Shown here piece after piece: positions 22,126 to 33,351 of a stretch of DNA of 64,000 nt; within the stretch, counting starts at the first letter, position 1, and the number at the start of each line of letters is the position of its first letter. Source of the stretch: Chiua virens (Eukaryota > Basidiomycota > Agaricomycetes > Boletales > Boletaceae). A model generated the notes under the pieces. It had not been told where the DNA came from, did no database searches, and saw nothing but the letters and a program-made list of their open reading frames with translations. A program made the translations under genes and the position numbers. The DNA lies in contig JAHNUO010000002.1 of assembly GCA_019787685.1 (NCBI GenBank), positions 2,790,001 to 2,854,000 on the forward strand, in the 5' to 3' direction.

Positions 22126-23460
22126 ATGGCTGAGAACCCCGACATTCGAATACACTCTATGTTCCGACGTGACCCTCGGTCCCACAGTTGGGACTGGGCC
22201 CATATTCTCAACTTTCGTGTTGAGTTGCTCGCCGAGATGCAGTTTGCCCCAAATCCCTACAAGTGGATCCGGTATGCCACCAGCGTCGTCGTTGGCGCGC
22301 AAGGCGTTCTTTCAACCGTCGCTGACTCGCCAGATCATGGCATGCTCAACAATGACCTGCCGGCTGCCTCCATGGACCTATATTATCATATGACTGAAGT
22401 GGAAAGGAATGCAATGGTGCCAATCGACCTCGACATGGAGAAAAGGACAGGATACACTAGCGTTGCGTCACTCGAGAAAAGCTCATTCAGCCGCCAGGTT
22501 AGAGATCGGGACGAAACATGCGTTTTGACAGGCATGTTAACAGTTGAAGCTGCACATCTCCTGCGACATAGCAAAGGGGATGATGTACGTATTTGTTATT
22601 TGAGATTGGTGATTTTTTACTCACTGTGCACAGTATATTGCGCAATATACCAGCCGTCAAAGTCGTGACCGAGCGGGGACCGATCTAGTGAATGAGATCG
22701 ACAGTGTACGGAATGGTATCCTTTTAAACCGAATCGCTCATCCTAATTTTGGGAAACATTTTGCATTCCTGGTCGTACGCAATGCCTTCATCTTGTCTAG
22801 TAACTGGTATTTGACCGCTTTTACGATTAGACCCCTAATTTCGCCATGACCAGTGCTGATATTGACCCGTCATCACCTCCGGAAAGAAAACTATGCACTT
22901 CCCACCTTTTTGTTCCTGGTGGAGAACAATATTTTGGATGGCCAACCCCTTCAGGCTCACCAGTCAGGATGCCCACACTGGAATCTGGTCATTACGCAGA
23001 TTGGCCCCCGGATATTCTTTTTGATGTCGTCTATGGTGGAGCCATGCTTTACCATTTTAGCACTCCGGCACTGCGGGAGAGTCGTAAAGGGTGGAAGTCC
23101 TACTTCTATGATGACGATGAAGGGACTGAGGGCGGACCCGAAGAAACTGATGAGGCACCCCAGGAAGAGCAAGCTGGACCGAGCAAAAGGAAGGCAGAAC
23201 AAAATATCGACCGTGAAAATCGTATTGCCAAACGTCGTGCAAGATATGAAGACAGTGCAGAAGCTGTCTTCGATGACCTTATGGTTTTGCCATATATCTT
23301 TATGCCGCCGGAGAGGGTAAAGGCTTTTTTGAAGGAGGCTCGGGAGAAAAGACAGGAGACTCGAGCAGAAGCAATTGGAAGAGAAGGTGTTGGATTGGGC
23401 AAAAGCAGTCACACCGGCAGATGTGTGCCCGTGATGACTGACTGTATATCATTTTGGTAG
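22126..23460 (+). CDS. HNH nuclease-domain protein
   Basis: Start ATG at 22126 (MAENPDIRIHSMFRR). Two introns: about 22585-22634 and about 22774-22830. After splicing, the centre reads VRDRDETCVLTG, EAAHLLRHSKGDD, then EIDSVRNGILLN and HPNFGKHFAFLV: the order (Cys, AAHL, NG-LLN, H-FGK) is that of the HNH_2 nuclease domain common in agaricomycete genomes. The C-terminal part is acidic with a basic stretch (GPSKRKAEQ, RIAKRRARYE) that may be a nuclear signal. Such proteins are abundant and uncharacterised in basidiomycetes; nuclease activity is inferred only. The last ~20 codons are uncertain: a one-base shifted frame gives another plausible end near 23434. Confidence 0.75.
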
Positions 23461-24011
23461 AGGATGTACCATCGGTCTCTTTGTTCCATACATTGCATTG
23501 TGCAGCACTCACAACAGCCTCTGTGAGTTTTTGTGGTGCCATGAGATAGACGTCCGATCATGCTGGTTCCTTTGCGTCGGATTGACTCGACTGTCACAAA
23601 ATATACTCCCTGTACCGAAGATCGACCCTTCGATCCGACAGATTGACCACGTGTTCAAGGTATGTATAGGATAGTAATGATGGGTTCTTGAAAGCGATAA
23701 CTACGTGGGAAGTCGAGCTCGCTTTCGACTCCCTAGCTTCTCGCGAACATGACACCCAGTTCGGCGAGGTATTCCAAGTTTATCGTAACGTTCAAGCTCC
23801 CGCGCCAATGGTCATTCTTAAGTTGAGCATGATGTCGTCCTCGGCTGCAATCTGGCATACATCGTGTTTCGGGAGATACACACCTCATTCCACGCCGAAA
23901 ATCCTTCAAAAGCGTCTCGGCCCACCACTTCCTACACAAACAAAATTCATCAATGATGCCTTACGCACCGTGTTCACCGACGTAGATGGACACCGCTCTA
24001 AATACACTCCC
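23461..24011. other. Unassigned region between convergent genes
   Basis: Between the 3' end of the HNH gene and the 3' end of the small membrane protein gene. A plus-strand reading frame (23688-24146) overlaps the latter and shows no family signature, so I treat it as noncoding or as an unresolved gene. Confidence 0.3.
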
Positions 24012-24430
24012 TCAGCTCTGGTATACAAAATACTCTGTCCCGTACAGCGCAGCACACGTCGTCGCCCCGGCAGCCAACGCGAGTGGAATAGGATGGCGCG
24101 GGGCGCGAAGGGACTTGCGCGCGTGGAAAGTGAGATAGATGAGTGACCACGCTGTAGACGCGCAGCATGTCGTCCCAGAGGGGAGAAAGGGACAGCAAAG
24201 CACATATTAGACCACGAACACGGCTCGGGATCGTTTGAAGGCGTACCCGTGGTGATTCCAGCCCCGTTCCGCATATCACCAGCGGAAAATGCCCATGTCG
24301 CAACACCAAACGCAAGCGAGAACCCAACACGGTGAAGGTACGGCGGGCAGTATGTGTGAGGTGGAAGAGCAGCCGGTGGGACGAGTGAAGAAAAGCGCGA
24401 CTGAGATGGTGCAACGTCGTCGGCAGGCAA
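24012..24430 (-). CDS. Small conserved-looking multi-pass membrane protein
   Basis: Start ATG at 24430 (MPADDVAPSQSRF), one intron (about 24168-24243, GTACGCC...CTACAG) that joins GAGITT to AWSLIYLTF, stop TGA at 24012. About 115 residues. Hydrophobic segments: VGFSLAFGVATWAF, AWSLIYLTF and PLALAAGATTCAALYG, separated by short polar turns (SAGDMRNG, HARKSLRAPRHP). The layout, with a helix, a GDxxNG turn, a helix and a basic PRHP turn, looks like a small organellar or ER membrane protein, but I do not recognise the family and assign no function. Confidence 0.6.
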
Positions 24431-24961
24431 TAGTAGTTGGGAGCTTATTCAATGGAAAATGCAGTGTACAAGGGACTCACACAAGGAGGTCAGTGCTAGT
24501 GCCGGCGTTCTTCAAGTCACGGATAGTCAGACGGCGCTACGTGAACAGGATGGCAAAAGACGAAGACTGAACTTGGACCGCGCATACGGCTGAAAAGAGG
24601 CAAATGTGCCCGTTGCGTTCGTTGACGTAGTTTCGCCAGCTTTTGGAACTGAAGTAGGGATTACAGCTTCTTGCTGCTGGTTCATGTGAGCTCGGAAAGT
24701 GAAAGCACAGCGCTTCAGTGTACAGCTCAAGCGCCGAGTCAACAAACTTATGTAAAGCTACAACATTGTCCATTACTAAGACAGCAGAAAGCGACGACAA
24801 CTGGATACATGAAAGTAGGATGTATGATGTATGACCCAAGAAGTATTGCGATTAGATGAGACTGAGGAATGTATCCCAAGGTAGAGGTTAGCATGCAGTA
24901 GTTTGCGATAGGCACCGATATTCTGCGCATTGATAATTATAATTTCCTGGGTAAACATCTT
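24431..24961. other. Intergenic region
   Basis: No gene seen. Lies upstream of the small membrane protein gene and downstream of the hydrolase gene (both minus strand). Short open frames lack recognisable motifs. Confidence 0.4.
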
Positions 24962-26437
24962 TCACGGCGATCTGGACGAGCCGTCGGCCGGAAGACCTCC
25001 TGAAAGAAAATGAAGAAGTGCGGCGTTGACATCTTTGGCATGAGTGACTGTGATATCGTGACCACCATCTATGATAGTGACTAGCATGGCTCGGGGGACG
25101 AGAGCTTGAATCTTGGAAGCATATTTGTACTGAACAGCCTTGTCTGCCGTGCCCTATAAGATCTCAATTAAAGATGACTCAGGCGAGCCATGTTGGCGCG
25201 ACAGAACGTACATGGATGACGAGGACTTCGTTAGGAGAATCGGAAAGCGCGCTAAAGGCATATGCAAGGCCGCGAACTGGACCATCTCGGAGAGAGGATG
25301 CGACAGCAGCATCATAATGGGGGAGATGTGCAGATTGTAATCGAACGATCTGATCGGGGATGAGCGGTGTTTCAACAGTATTAGTAGAGCGCTCTGACCT
25401 CTTGGATGGGATCGATGGCCTCAAGCTCGGAAGTGCTGGAGCCGTTTACGAGTAGACGCATGTAGTGCTATTAATCGTGAGACGTCACGCGTCACTGGCT
25501 AATATGAGCAAGACTCATACAGACCTTGAATGGGGGAAGTGATGATATGCTTTGTATCAACGGTGACGACATGAATTTTGCAGTACGTGAAAGGTCAGCT
25601 GACTGCCGGGAACATCAGAAATCTAAAGGCGCGGGAATGATGGATGGAGCGCACCTCAACTATGCCGGCGGATCCAACGAGGGCGACCTTGCCAGTTGAC
25701 CAAGTGAGGGAATTGGAGTGCAAACGCGGCGGCGATTCCACCACCCTGAGGAATGACAGATGACTTTCTATGCCAGAGAACCAAATTTTGATTTCATAGA
25801 TACCATGGAAACACCAACAATATATGCATCATCCCATCTGATATGCTGCATGAGGAGGGCGAGCTGTGTCGTGTGAAGAGAGACATCATAGGTGATGTCA
25901 GGGGCGTCTGAGTAGCCGCGACCGAAAAGATCTGAGAGAATTGGTCAAGCCGAGGGATGCGGCGCGATGAGGAGTAGTACCGTAAAGCAGGACGTTATAA
26001 CCGTGTGAAGCAAGGACAGGTGCCACGTCCTTCCAGATAATGGCTGGGATGGAAAGGCCATGGATAAGGACCACCTATAGGGTGGATGAGAACAAAGGGA
26101 TGGGGAATAGGGAACGCTCGAACCCGGGGACCCTGCTTTGGTCCTATGAGCCAATATCGTGTCTGAGTACGGTTGTCAGTTACATGTCACTGGAGCGATA
26201 GCGGTTTTGAAGGCTTACTCGACCACGGGGAAGCAAGGCGTAGGACCCTCCGTGGTAGTAATCCTCGGGATAGACTAACCAGGAAGCGCATGAGGAGGGA
26301 AGACTGGCAAGGGAGGGGTGAATGACCGTGGGATTAGGTGGGGAGGGGAATGCAGCGAGGATATAAACAGTGAGGAAGAGAGGTGGAAGAGCCAGGAGCG
26401 AGAGAATCAACTGTCGCACCGCAGGCGAGGTCAACAT
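24962..26437 (-). CDS. Membrane-anchored alpha/beta hydrolase
   Basis: Start ATG at 26437, stop TGA at 24962; about five introns. The first 35 residues are a signal anchor (LILSLLALPPLFLTVYILAA). The hydrolase fold follows: VVLIHGLSIPAIIWKDVAPV with the HG oxyanion motif (about 26040-26085), DLFGRGYSDAPD, the strand and nucleophile elbow GVSMGGGIAAAFA spread over an intron, LVIHGTADKAVQYKY with the probable acid Asp, and IIDGGHDITVTHAKDVN with the probable catalytic His. Triad Ser-Asp-His is therefore complete. Substrate is unknown; relatives include esterases and epoxide hydrolase-like enzymes. The spacing fits a ~340-residue enzyme. Confidence 0.82.
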
Positions 26438-26878
26438 GACCAGCTCAGTGGACGCGACAATTCAATAAGGCGATATTGGTGTCGACTTGTTTGTTTTGGC
26501 ATCACTGTCCAAAATTGACATGTCCCCTGAATAGTACTAAGGGTTTACAACGTCTATCATCATGACAGAATGTGTCTACAATCATTGGTTCCGTGTTGTC
26601 TTACTGGGCCAATACCATGACGTCGAATGGTCATCAGCCTGCACATGTATACAAAGATTGGGCGGACAAAGAGGAAACATTACCTTGCAATTAATTCAGC
26701 AGCCTGAATATTCCGACGCTAGTCCATGCTAGAGCAATGAGTGGTTAACTCGAAACAACTCATCGCTCCAGCGTGGATCAACTAAGTGAATGAAATCCTA
26801 AATATCTATCCCGTGAGCAGGACGATATCAACAGCAATGAGACACATCAATTTTAGGAAGAATTGTGCGCCGGATGTT
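26438..26878. other. Intergenic region
   Basis: Upstream of the hydrolase gene and downstream of the WD40 gene. No gene recognised. Confidence 0.4.
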
Positions 26879-28341
26879 TCAGACACCAAGCCCAGCAGAC
26901 CGCCACCACCTGACAAGACCATCTTCCCCACCACTGACAAATGCGCCCGCGGAACCTGTTGGTGCGGACTTTGGGCGCCATGAGACGCTCCACACTTCGC
27001 CGGATTCTTGGATAGTGGACACGGAAGTCCGCGCGGCGAGATCCCACACTTTGATGCTTTTGTCTGCAGAGCTTGAGGGACGTCTAAGGAAAACCATCAA
27101 ATCGAAAATGAGAGCAAACATACCCAGAGACGGCAAGGCGACCTTCGGGAGAGATGTCCGTGCTCAGAACCCAAGAGGAATGTCCTGTGAGGGTCGCGAC
27201 GGCACCGGACCCTGGTTTCCCAGAAGTTGTCGAACGAACATCGTGCAAGATAAGCCGCTTGTCGTCTGATGCTGTGAGAAGTAGCTACGAAATGTCTCAG
27301 CTGAACTGACGAAATAAGTGAACGGGCTGACTTGGCCATCATACGACCAGGCGAGCGAGCGAACGGCCATTGCGTGTGAAGAGTAGTGGTTGTCCAAAGA
27401 GCCTGTCTCAAGATCAAAGATGTACACTTGTCCAGCATCGGAGGAAAGTGCTATCCGTTTGCCGTCAGGGCTCTGTAGTTTTGTTTGGCGATAGTAAGCG
27501 AGCGATCACAGTTCGCGACGCATACATGATGAAGATGAAGGACGTACATGTTTGCAAGCCATACCGTGCTTGTTTCGACCGCTCGATAACACGGTCTGAC
27601 GAACGCCGAATGAGTCGGGGGAAGCAGAGTATATATTAACATTCCCAGAACTGCTGGTTCCGGCGTACGTCCCGCCTTTTGGGTTGAGTGACACTCCCCA
27701 TGCTTTTCGGGTCAATCAGATATCTGGACATCATTGTAGATGGACACTAACAAGGTTCCGCACCCTCCACTGAGCGGTCATAACTCTCATGCCGACCGAC
27801 GATACTATCGGATGTAAGATCCCAGAGACAGGTTGTACCATCCAGCCCGTTATACAATACTGACTGGCCGTCAGGGGAAACAGAGAGGGAAACGATAGCA
27901 AGGTTGTGCGGAGGGCGCGCGAGGGACACTTGTCCTGAAGTGGAATCCCATTGCTTGATGGTTCCATCTGCAGATGCGGAAATAACAGTGTCAGCCGCTG
28001 TCCAGGCAATGTCCCATATCTCGTCGCTATGGGCTGTAGAGAGTTAAGCGCATTGAAGTACGGTCGATCAGGCAAGATGCGTACGTTCTGTGCAATCGAG
28101 GGCGTTGACGAATGCAAGACTCTAAATGCGAAAAATCACGAGCTGGACGGGTTGTTAATCGCGAGCAAGTACAAACCATGTCAACCTTGTCAAGATCTAC
28201 TAGACATGTGTAGGTTTTCAGACCAAATATGATAACGCTTAGGGTCGCAACATCCCGAGCGGGGATTGAAATGTACGATAACTTTGTTAGTTGATCAAAC
28301 TCTAATTCTTCCTCAACATCAACGAGAGCGGACGAAGACAT
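26879..28341 (-). CDS. Ski8/WDR61-like WD40 protein
   Basis: Stop at 26879. WD40 repeats are spread over exons: HSDEIWDIAWTAADTVISAS ADGTIKQWD (about 28035-27960), LAIVSLSVSPDGQSVLYNGL.. CLWDL (27900-27800), WGVSLNPKGGTYAGTSSSGN (about 27690), QVYIFDLETG, AVRSLAWSYDG (27370), LTGHSSWV, SGSADKSIKVWDLAARTSV (27040) and a last repeat ending GEDGLVRWWRSAG. The length (about 330 residues), the number of repeats and the C-terminal order match WDR61/Ski8, the scaffold of the cytoplasmic Ski RNA-decay complex and a PAF1-complex subunit. The 5' end is unresolved: an ATG at 28341 opens an acidic leader (MSSSALVDVEEELEFDQ), but the splice phases from there to the first repeat could not be settled. Confidence 0.75.
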
Positions 28342-28370
28342 CGCACACAACCCTCACAAAAAAGCACAAG

Positions 28371-28872
28371 ATGTCTGACGCTGGAGATGAAATTGAAGTC
28401 GAAGCCCCGGCTGCCGAGGTCGAAGTCTCTGCTGAGGCGCCGAAGGGTAAAATGTCTGTTGAGGACGCTCTTCAGGTGCGCATTCCATCTTTACTTCTTG
28501 TTGTATTCCTGACCCTCTTTTCTAAAACTGCAGCAAGTCCTGAAGAACGCGCTCGTGCATGATGGGCTTGCCCGGGGCTTGCGGGAGTGTACCAAGGCGC
28601 TGGACAAACGCCAGGCTCACCTGTGTGTGCTCGTTGAGACATGTACGGAGGCCGAGTACATCAAACTCATTGAGGCCCTCTGTGCCGAGCACAAAATCAA
28701 TCTGATCAAGGTTGGTGATGGCAAGGTGCTTGGTACCTGGGCTGGTCTGTGCAAAATCGACAAAGAGGGCAACCCGCGCAAGGTCGTGGGATGCTCGTGC
28801 GTCGTTGTCAAGGACTATGGAGTTGAGAGCGAGGGTCTGCACGTCCTCTTGGATTACTTCAAGAACCGTTGA
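28371..28872 (+). CDS. RPS12: 40S ribosomal protein eS12 (S12)
   Basis: Two exons, 28371-28475 and 28534-28872, give 147 residues, the usual length. The intron begins GTGCGC and ends CTGCAG. The acidic N-terminus ([13 protein letters not shown]) is followed by the eS12 core: MSVEDALQ joined to [73 protein letters not shown] and [10 protein letters not shown]. It is a component of the beak of the small ribosomal subunit. It lies head-to-head with the WD40 gene. Confidence 0.97.
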
Positions 28873-29295
28873 CAGGTGAGTTTGGTGAACATTCGTAAAC
28901 ACGATGACAACTCAGACTCCCTCGACGGAGACGGTGCTCGATGAGGATATTAGTCTATCCGGAATCAAATTTTTATCTGATCATGTTCTTGTGTTATACA
29001 AATGCACTTTGCTGATTTGATCTTGATAGATCTATCGATGTTGTACGATATGATATCAATCAAAGTCCTTGTTGCACTACTTGTTTGATAAGTGTGAATA
29101 TACTTAGCGCCGTCGATGTAGCAGACACGTGAATTGCCGCAATGATAACCGGTGTCATTTCTTATTTCAGATGAGACACAGGTCGATACGTTGGGGATCG
29201 GCAATTCGATCCCTTGGGGACACCGACATCGTTGCTCCCACGCATTGACCCAAGTGCTTACCAGCACCGACGACGGCGACGGACTTGCACCTGAA
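28873..29295. other. Intergenic region
   Basis: Between eS12 and the TMEM135-like gene, same direction. Holds the eS12 3' end (a CAGGTGAGT directly after the stop suggests an intron in the 3' UTR) and the next promoter. No gene seen. Confidence 0.45.
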
Positions 29296-31531
29296 ATGAG
29301 CCGTCCTGATGATGATGAATCAAGATTGAGACCGTTGTCTCGAGTGCCTTCCTACATTCAATTTACTCCGCGTCGCGCGGTCGCTTCCTTTGAAAACCTC
29401 GTAGCCCTCGCAAATCATCAAGAGCGTCTCAAAGAAGCTCGCAAGATAATCTGGCGCGACAGAGGCGAACCAGCCGTCGAGCTCACCGACATATGGGAAT
29501 GTGTCGAGCATGCCGGGCGAGGCGCTCTCCGTGCGTGCATTCCCTGACGTTGTCCATTCTTCCTAACATGTTTATCCTAGGAGCTGGTGCCATAGCTTTC
29601 GCTATCAGAGCCAGCCTCAACCTCGTACTAGCAGCGCTCCGGTTCGGTTCGGTACCAAAGTGAGGGTTCAATGAAATTTTCACTTCCTTCTTTTCGCACC
29701 TTGTTGACGTCAGCATCTAGGGCAATGCGGTTCGCTCTGATTCGTCATGCTATCTTTGGGAAGGATTCTTTTAGATTCGCCGCCATGTTGGGTGTGTTGT
29801 CATCATCCTCTCCTCTCTGACTTCATGGACTTTGCGCTGGCTTAGGTTCATTCGTTGGGCTATATAAGTCGATTCTTAACACTCTTCCGATCATTCACCC
29901 TGTTTCCCCGTCAAGTACTTCACCTTCTCCACTTGAAGAAGACGAGGACTTAGAAGAGGAAGCTTTTCAAGAAATCTCATCGTCCGAGCGACGACCACGG
30001 TTGTCTCTGTCTGCGAAGGCACACCAAGAGTGGGTACGCAAGAAGACACGCCGATGGCACGCAGTAGTCGCAGGTGCTATTGCTGGCGGCGCTGCGATCA
30101 TGTTTGAAAAACGGTCACGCAGGTTGATCATTGCGCAACAGTTGTTTGTTCGGTCTGTCTTCGTTCGGCATCACGATATTCACTTGCTAAGCGACTTGCA
30201 GTGGGCTTCAGGGCTCATTCAATGCATTCACGTCGAAACGAGGAATCCATATCCCCCATGGAGATGTCCTCTTATTTAGTGTATGGTAGGCCATCTCAAC
30301 CGGTCGGCTGAGTGTGTTTTGATATTTTTTGCCAGTTCCGTGCAAATCGTGTATGCATTGTTTTCTCGGCCAGAGACTCTTCCAAGATCATATACCGCAT
30401 GGTAAGTGAATGGCATCCGCGCATGCAGTGATGTTCTGATCATCTCTCAGGCTCTCCAAGGCATCTGGTGCACCCATTACAGCCTTAAAAATGGTGACGG
30501 ACATCAATCGCACCAGAAAATTCAGTGTCAGCGACCTGGATGCAATACTCGAACGAGATGTGAGCTAATACCAGCCCTTTTTAATACGAACGGTCCCAAC
30601 GTTACCTTCGAAGGACCTCGTTCCCGCTAACCGAACAGCTATCTTGGCAAGACAAGTGCTTGCAACCAACACACCACCCGACTTTGGTCCACCGTACGCG
30701 CCCTGCGCCGCTGTACATCCATGGGTCGAGTCTTGTCTGGCGGTTCCACTTCCACGTCTATGGAACGTGTTCCGATGGGGTTTCCCGATTTATGGGGCGT
30801 TGCATTTTATTCCTCTGATACTATTCAAGCGTGGCACATTTCTTTCCAATCCATTACGGATGGTTTGGAAAGCACTCTGGGGTACAATTCGGAGCTCCGC
30901 ATTCTTGGCGACGTTCATCGCCGCATACCAGTGTGAGAACATTTGCCATCGTGGACAATATGTGGTTGATCAAGATGTTGCCTTTAGCCTGGTTTTGCTT
31001 TAACCATAACCTGCACGCGCTCCTAACTTCCCAGACAAATGTCAAGATACCGCAGAGCATACTCGCTATTCTTGTTTCAAAATACTCCTATGGGATAGGT
31101 GGGTTCCTTTGCGCCTTGTCGATTCTCATAGAAGAGAAGAGACGGCGGGGAGAACTAGCGATGTATGTCTTACCGAAGGGGTTGGAAAGTGCATGGTTAA
31201 CTGCTCGAGGGAAAGGGTGGGTGTTCAGGACGGGAGAGTTCGGGGAGATGATTGTGAGTTTTGATCGGTGATTTTCTCGTACAAGATACTGATGTACGGC
31301 AGCTAACGGCAATTGGGATGGGATTGGTGATGGTAAGAGCCATAATTCATTTCGAAAATGGTGGGGACAACTGATGCTGATGCCGCTAACTCGTATTTTT
31401 AGAGTACATACCAGGTATGGGTGTCACGAATGATCATTTTGCTACAGACTAACGGTCGCACTCAGAACGAACCCCAACATCTTTCCAGCCTCGTCAGGCG
31501 GATGCTATATCAATTTATAGGACCTAACTAG
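29296..31531 (+). CDS. TMEM135-like multi-pass membrane protein
   Basis: Start ATG at 29296 (MSRPDDDESRLRPLSR), stop TAG at 31531, about ten short introns. Landmarks in order: HAGRGALR joined to AGAIAFAIRASLNLVLAAL RFG, RHAIFGKDSFRFAAMLGSFVGLYKS, an acidic loop (EEDEDLEEEAFQEI), WHAVVAGAIAGGAAIMFEKR and RRLIIAQQLFVR, then a Cys/Pro segment (PCAAVHP), FRWGFPIYGALHFIPLILFKR, SSAFLATFIAAYQ and GIGGFLCALSILIEEKRRRGELAMYVLPKGLES. This double Tim17-like pattern is that of the TMEM135 family, membrane proteins of peroxisomes and mitochondria involved in lipid and organelle homeostasis in animals. In fungi the role is not known. About 560 residues. Confidence 0.8.
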
Positions 31532-31989
31532 GGCTCTGTCGCAGCCTAATGTGAAGACAAAGCTTTAGCAAGATAAGTAAGATGACAACAGTGATGTTCT
31601 TTTTTTTTTTTGGGTACCTAGAAGGCTGTACTTTGATATATCAGGCGAACCGAACTTTGATTGAATGATTACCGGAAGTCCTACGTCCTGTGCCGGTTCT
31701 CTGCCCCACCCGCCTTGCTCGGGTCGAATGGACTGAACTCTGAACACTACATTGCTGAAACTCGACGATCCCTTACTTATCTCTTGGTGTCCTGAGATTC
31801 CCTGTGTGCCACAGAAGATCGGTAGACAACGAAACGCACCGCATGTGACGTTACTGCGCACGGCGCGCAGTGCTTTTTTGCCCCTTGTGGCATCAAGGCG
31901 TCAGCTGGTCGGCTGCTGCGGGATTAAAAGGGAGGTGAGGCTGTCCATTCTCGACATTCCCATTTTTCGAGACCCACTCACAGTCGACG
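31532..31989. other. Intergenic region
   Basis: No gene recognised; contains a T-run of 12 near 31600. Confidence 0.4.
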
Positions 31990-32568
31990 ATGGTGGCGCA
32001 CTCGGTACCGATGGAGAATCAAGTAGAGGTAGGGTCTGTTCGTTGGTCTGGTATGTGCCGCTCATGGACGCGGATAGATTGACCGCGAGATTGCGAAGCT
32101 AAAGGAGGATTCGGCGAGAGATGTACAGAGACAGCTGGAACAGCAGCGACGGGCCGAGAAGGAGGCCAATATTGAGCAGGTACGTTTGAATGACTGGAGT
32201 CATTATGTCCGATCGTCACCATCACGTCGCCTTGGAGGGTAGGAAGCAAAGAAGGCGGTCGAAGGCGTCGAGCACAGGGTTGAGCAGGTGAGCAACACTC
32301 TGGTGTGTGCGCGGTTTGTGCGCGCCTAGAATGGGGCTGTGTTCTACCGAGACTCCTTGAGTCCTTGTACTGACGACGGTGTTGGTAGGGGCTGGAAACG
32401 ATCATTGAGGACGTGAAAGATGTAAGGAGGTCCCGAGGGCACGAAGACAGCGTAGTAAGTAATCCCATTCGTTATCCGATCAAGTGAACGTTCCGAGCCT
32501 TTCCGTAGAAGCCTAAGGGAGAGTCAGCTCACCGGACGGGAGAAGGGCGTGAGTTGCACGGGTTGTGA
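31990..32568 (+). CDS. Small highly charged helical protein (spliced)
   Basis: No single exon is long, but five exons splice cleanly: 31990-32028 (MVAHSVPMENQVE), about 32079-32180 (IDREIAKLKEDSARDVQ...), about 32244-32287 (EAKKAVEGVEHRVEQ), about 32389-32453 (LETIIEDVKDVRRSR) and about 32512-32568 (KPKGESAHRTGEG...), with GT..AG introns of 50-100 nt and a stop at 32568. The result is about 100 residues, rich in Glu, Lys, Arg and Gln with heptad spacing, and so probably one long helix or coiled coil. No family is recognised. The consistent phases of four introns are the main evidence that it is a gene. Confidence 0.5.
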
Positions 32569-33351
32569 TACGCGGTAGTGAAGCGGGATGCGTTGTGAGT
32601 TTCAACGAATGATATTGCCATTCTCCGTGATCTCCGATTGGCCAACAAGGCTGAGTGTGCTGTGTTGCGATGTCTGTGCTAGTGCTGACCGTGTGGTAAT
32701 GAACTGATCTGTTCTCATGACTTCTACTTCTGTGATTTTGGTGATAATCAACCCCGCAACGCACTGCCAGCACTAGTGCTCATTGACATGGTGCCCGCTG
32801 CTTCCCGACAATGAAGCTGGACGCTCTGGTTGCAGCTCCGGTCCTTGTCTTGTAAACGGAAGTCCGACCCTACCTCAGTCAGAGTTTGCTGGCGTTGAAT
32901 CAGAATTGCCAGCTATGGCGCCTGCGCAAAGTGGACAGGGTCAGCAGATGAGTCCAGCTTGAAACCTTGTAGTTCTTCGTTTCTTGATATTCTTCATCGG
33001 ATGATGAGATATACACTGATCAAATCCTTTGAAGATATGTGACTATTTATAACGGTGCTCGATCGATTCCAACCTGGTAATTTCCGATCACGACGGTTGT
33101 CCAAGATTCATGCTTGGATGTGAATATGTTGTATTGACATAGACCCAAAGACTGTCGTCTCGGATTCAGCATCTATCTCCACTTCTCGTAAGTCCTAATA
33201 CTGCATTGAACACTGCACAGTTTAACATCCCTCGGTTGTTGGGACTAGAGCACGTTTTATATGTGGAACCAATTGATCCAGTGCCTTGCCTCCCTTTACT
33301 TCTCCCATCTCCATCCCGCCTTTCACATTGTCTTGGAGTTGTCGATTCCAC
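32569..33351. other. Intergenic region
   Basis: About 780 bp between the small helical gene and the GRDP-like gene. No coding signature seen; should contain the promoter of the latter. Confidence 0.4.

Noticed and set aside
23688..24146. 152-residue plus-strand ORF
   Set aside because: Overlaps the better supported minus-strand membrane protein gene and has no recognisable features.
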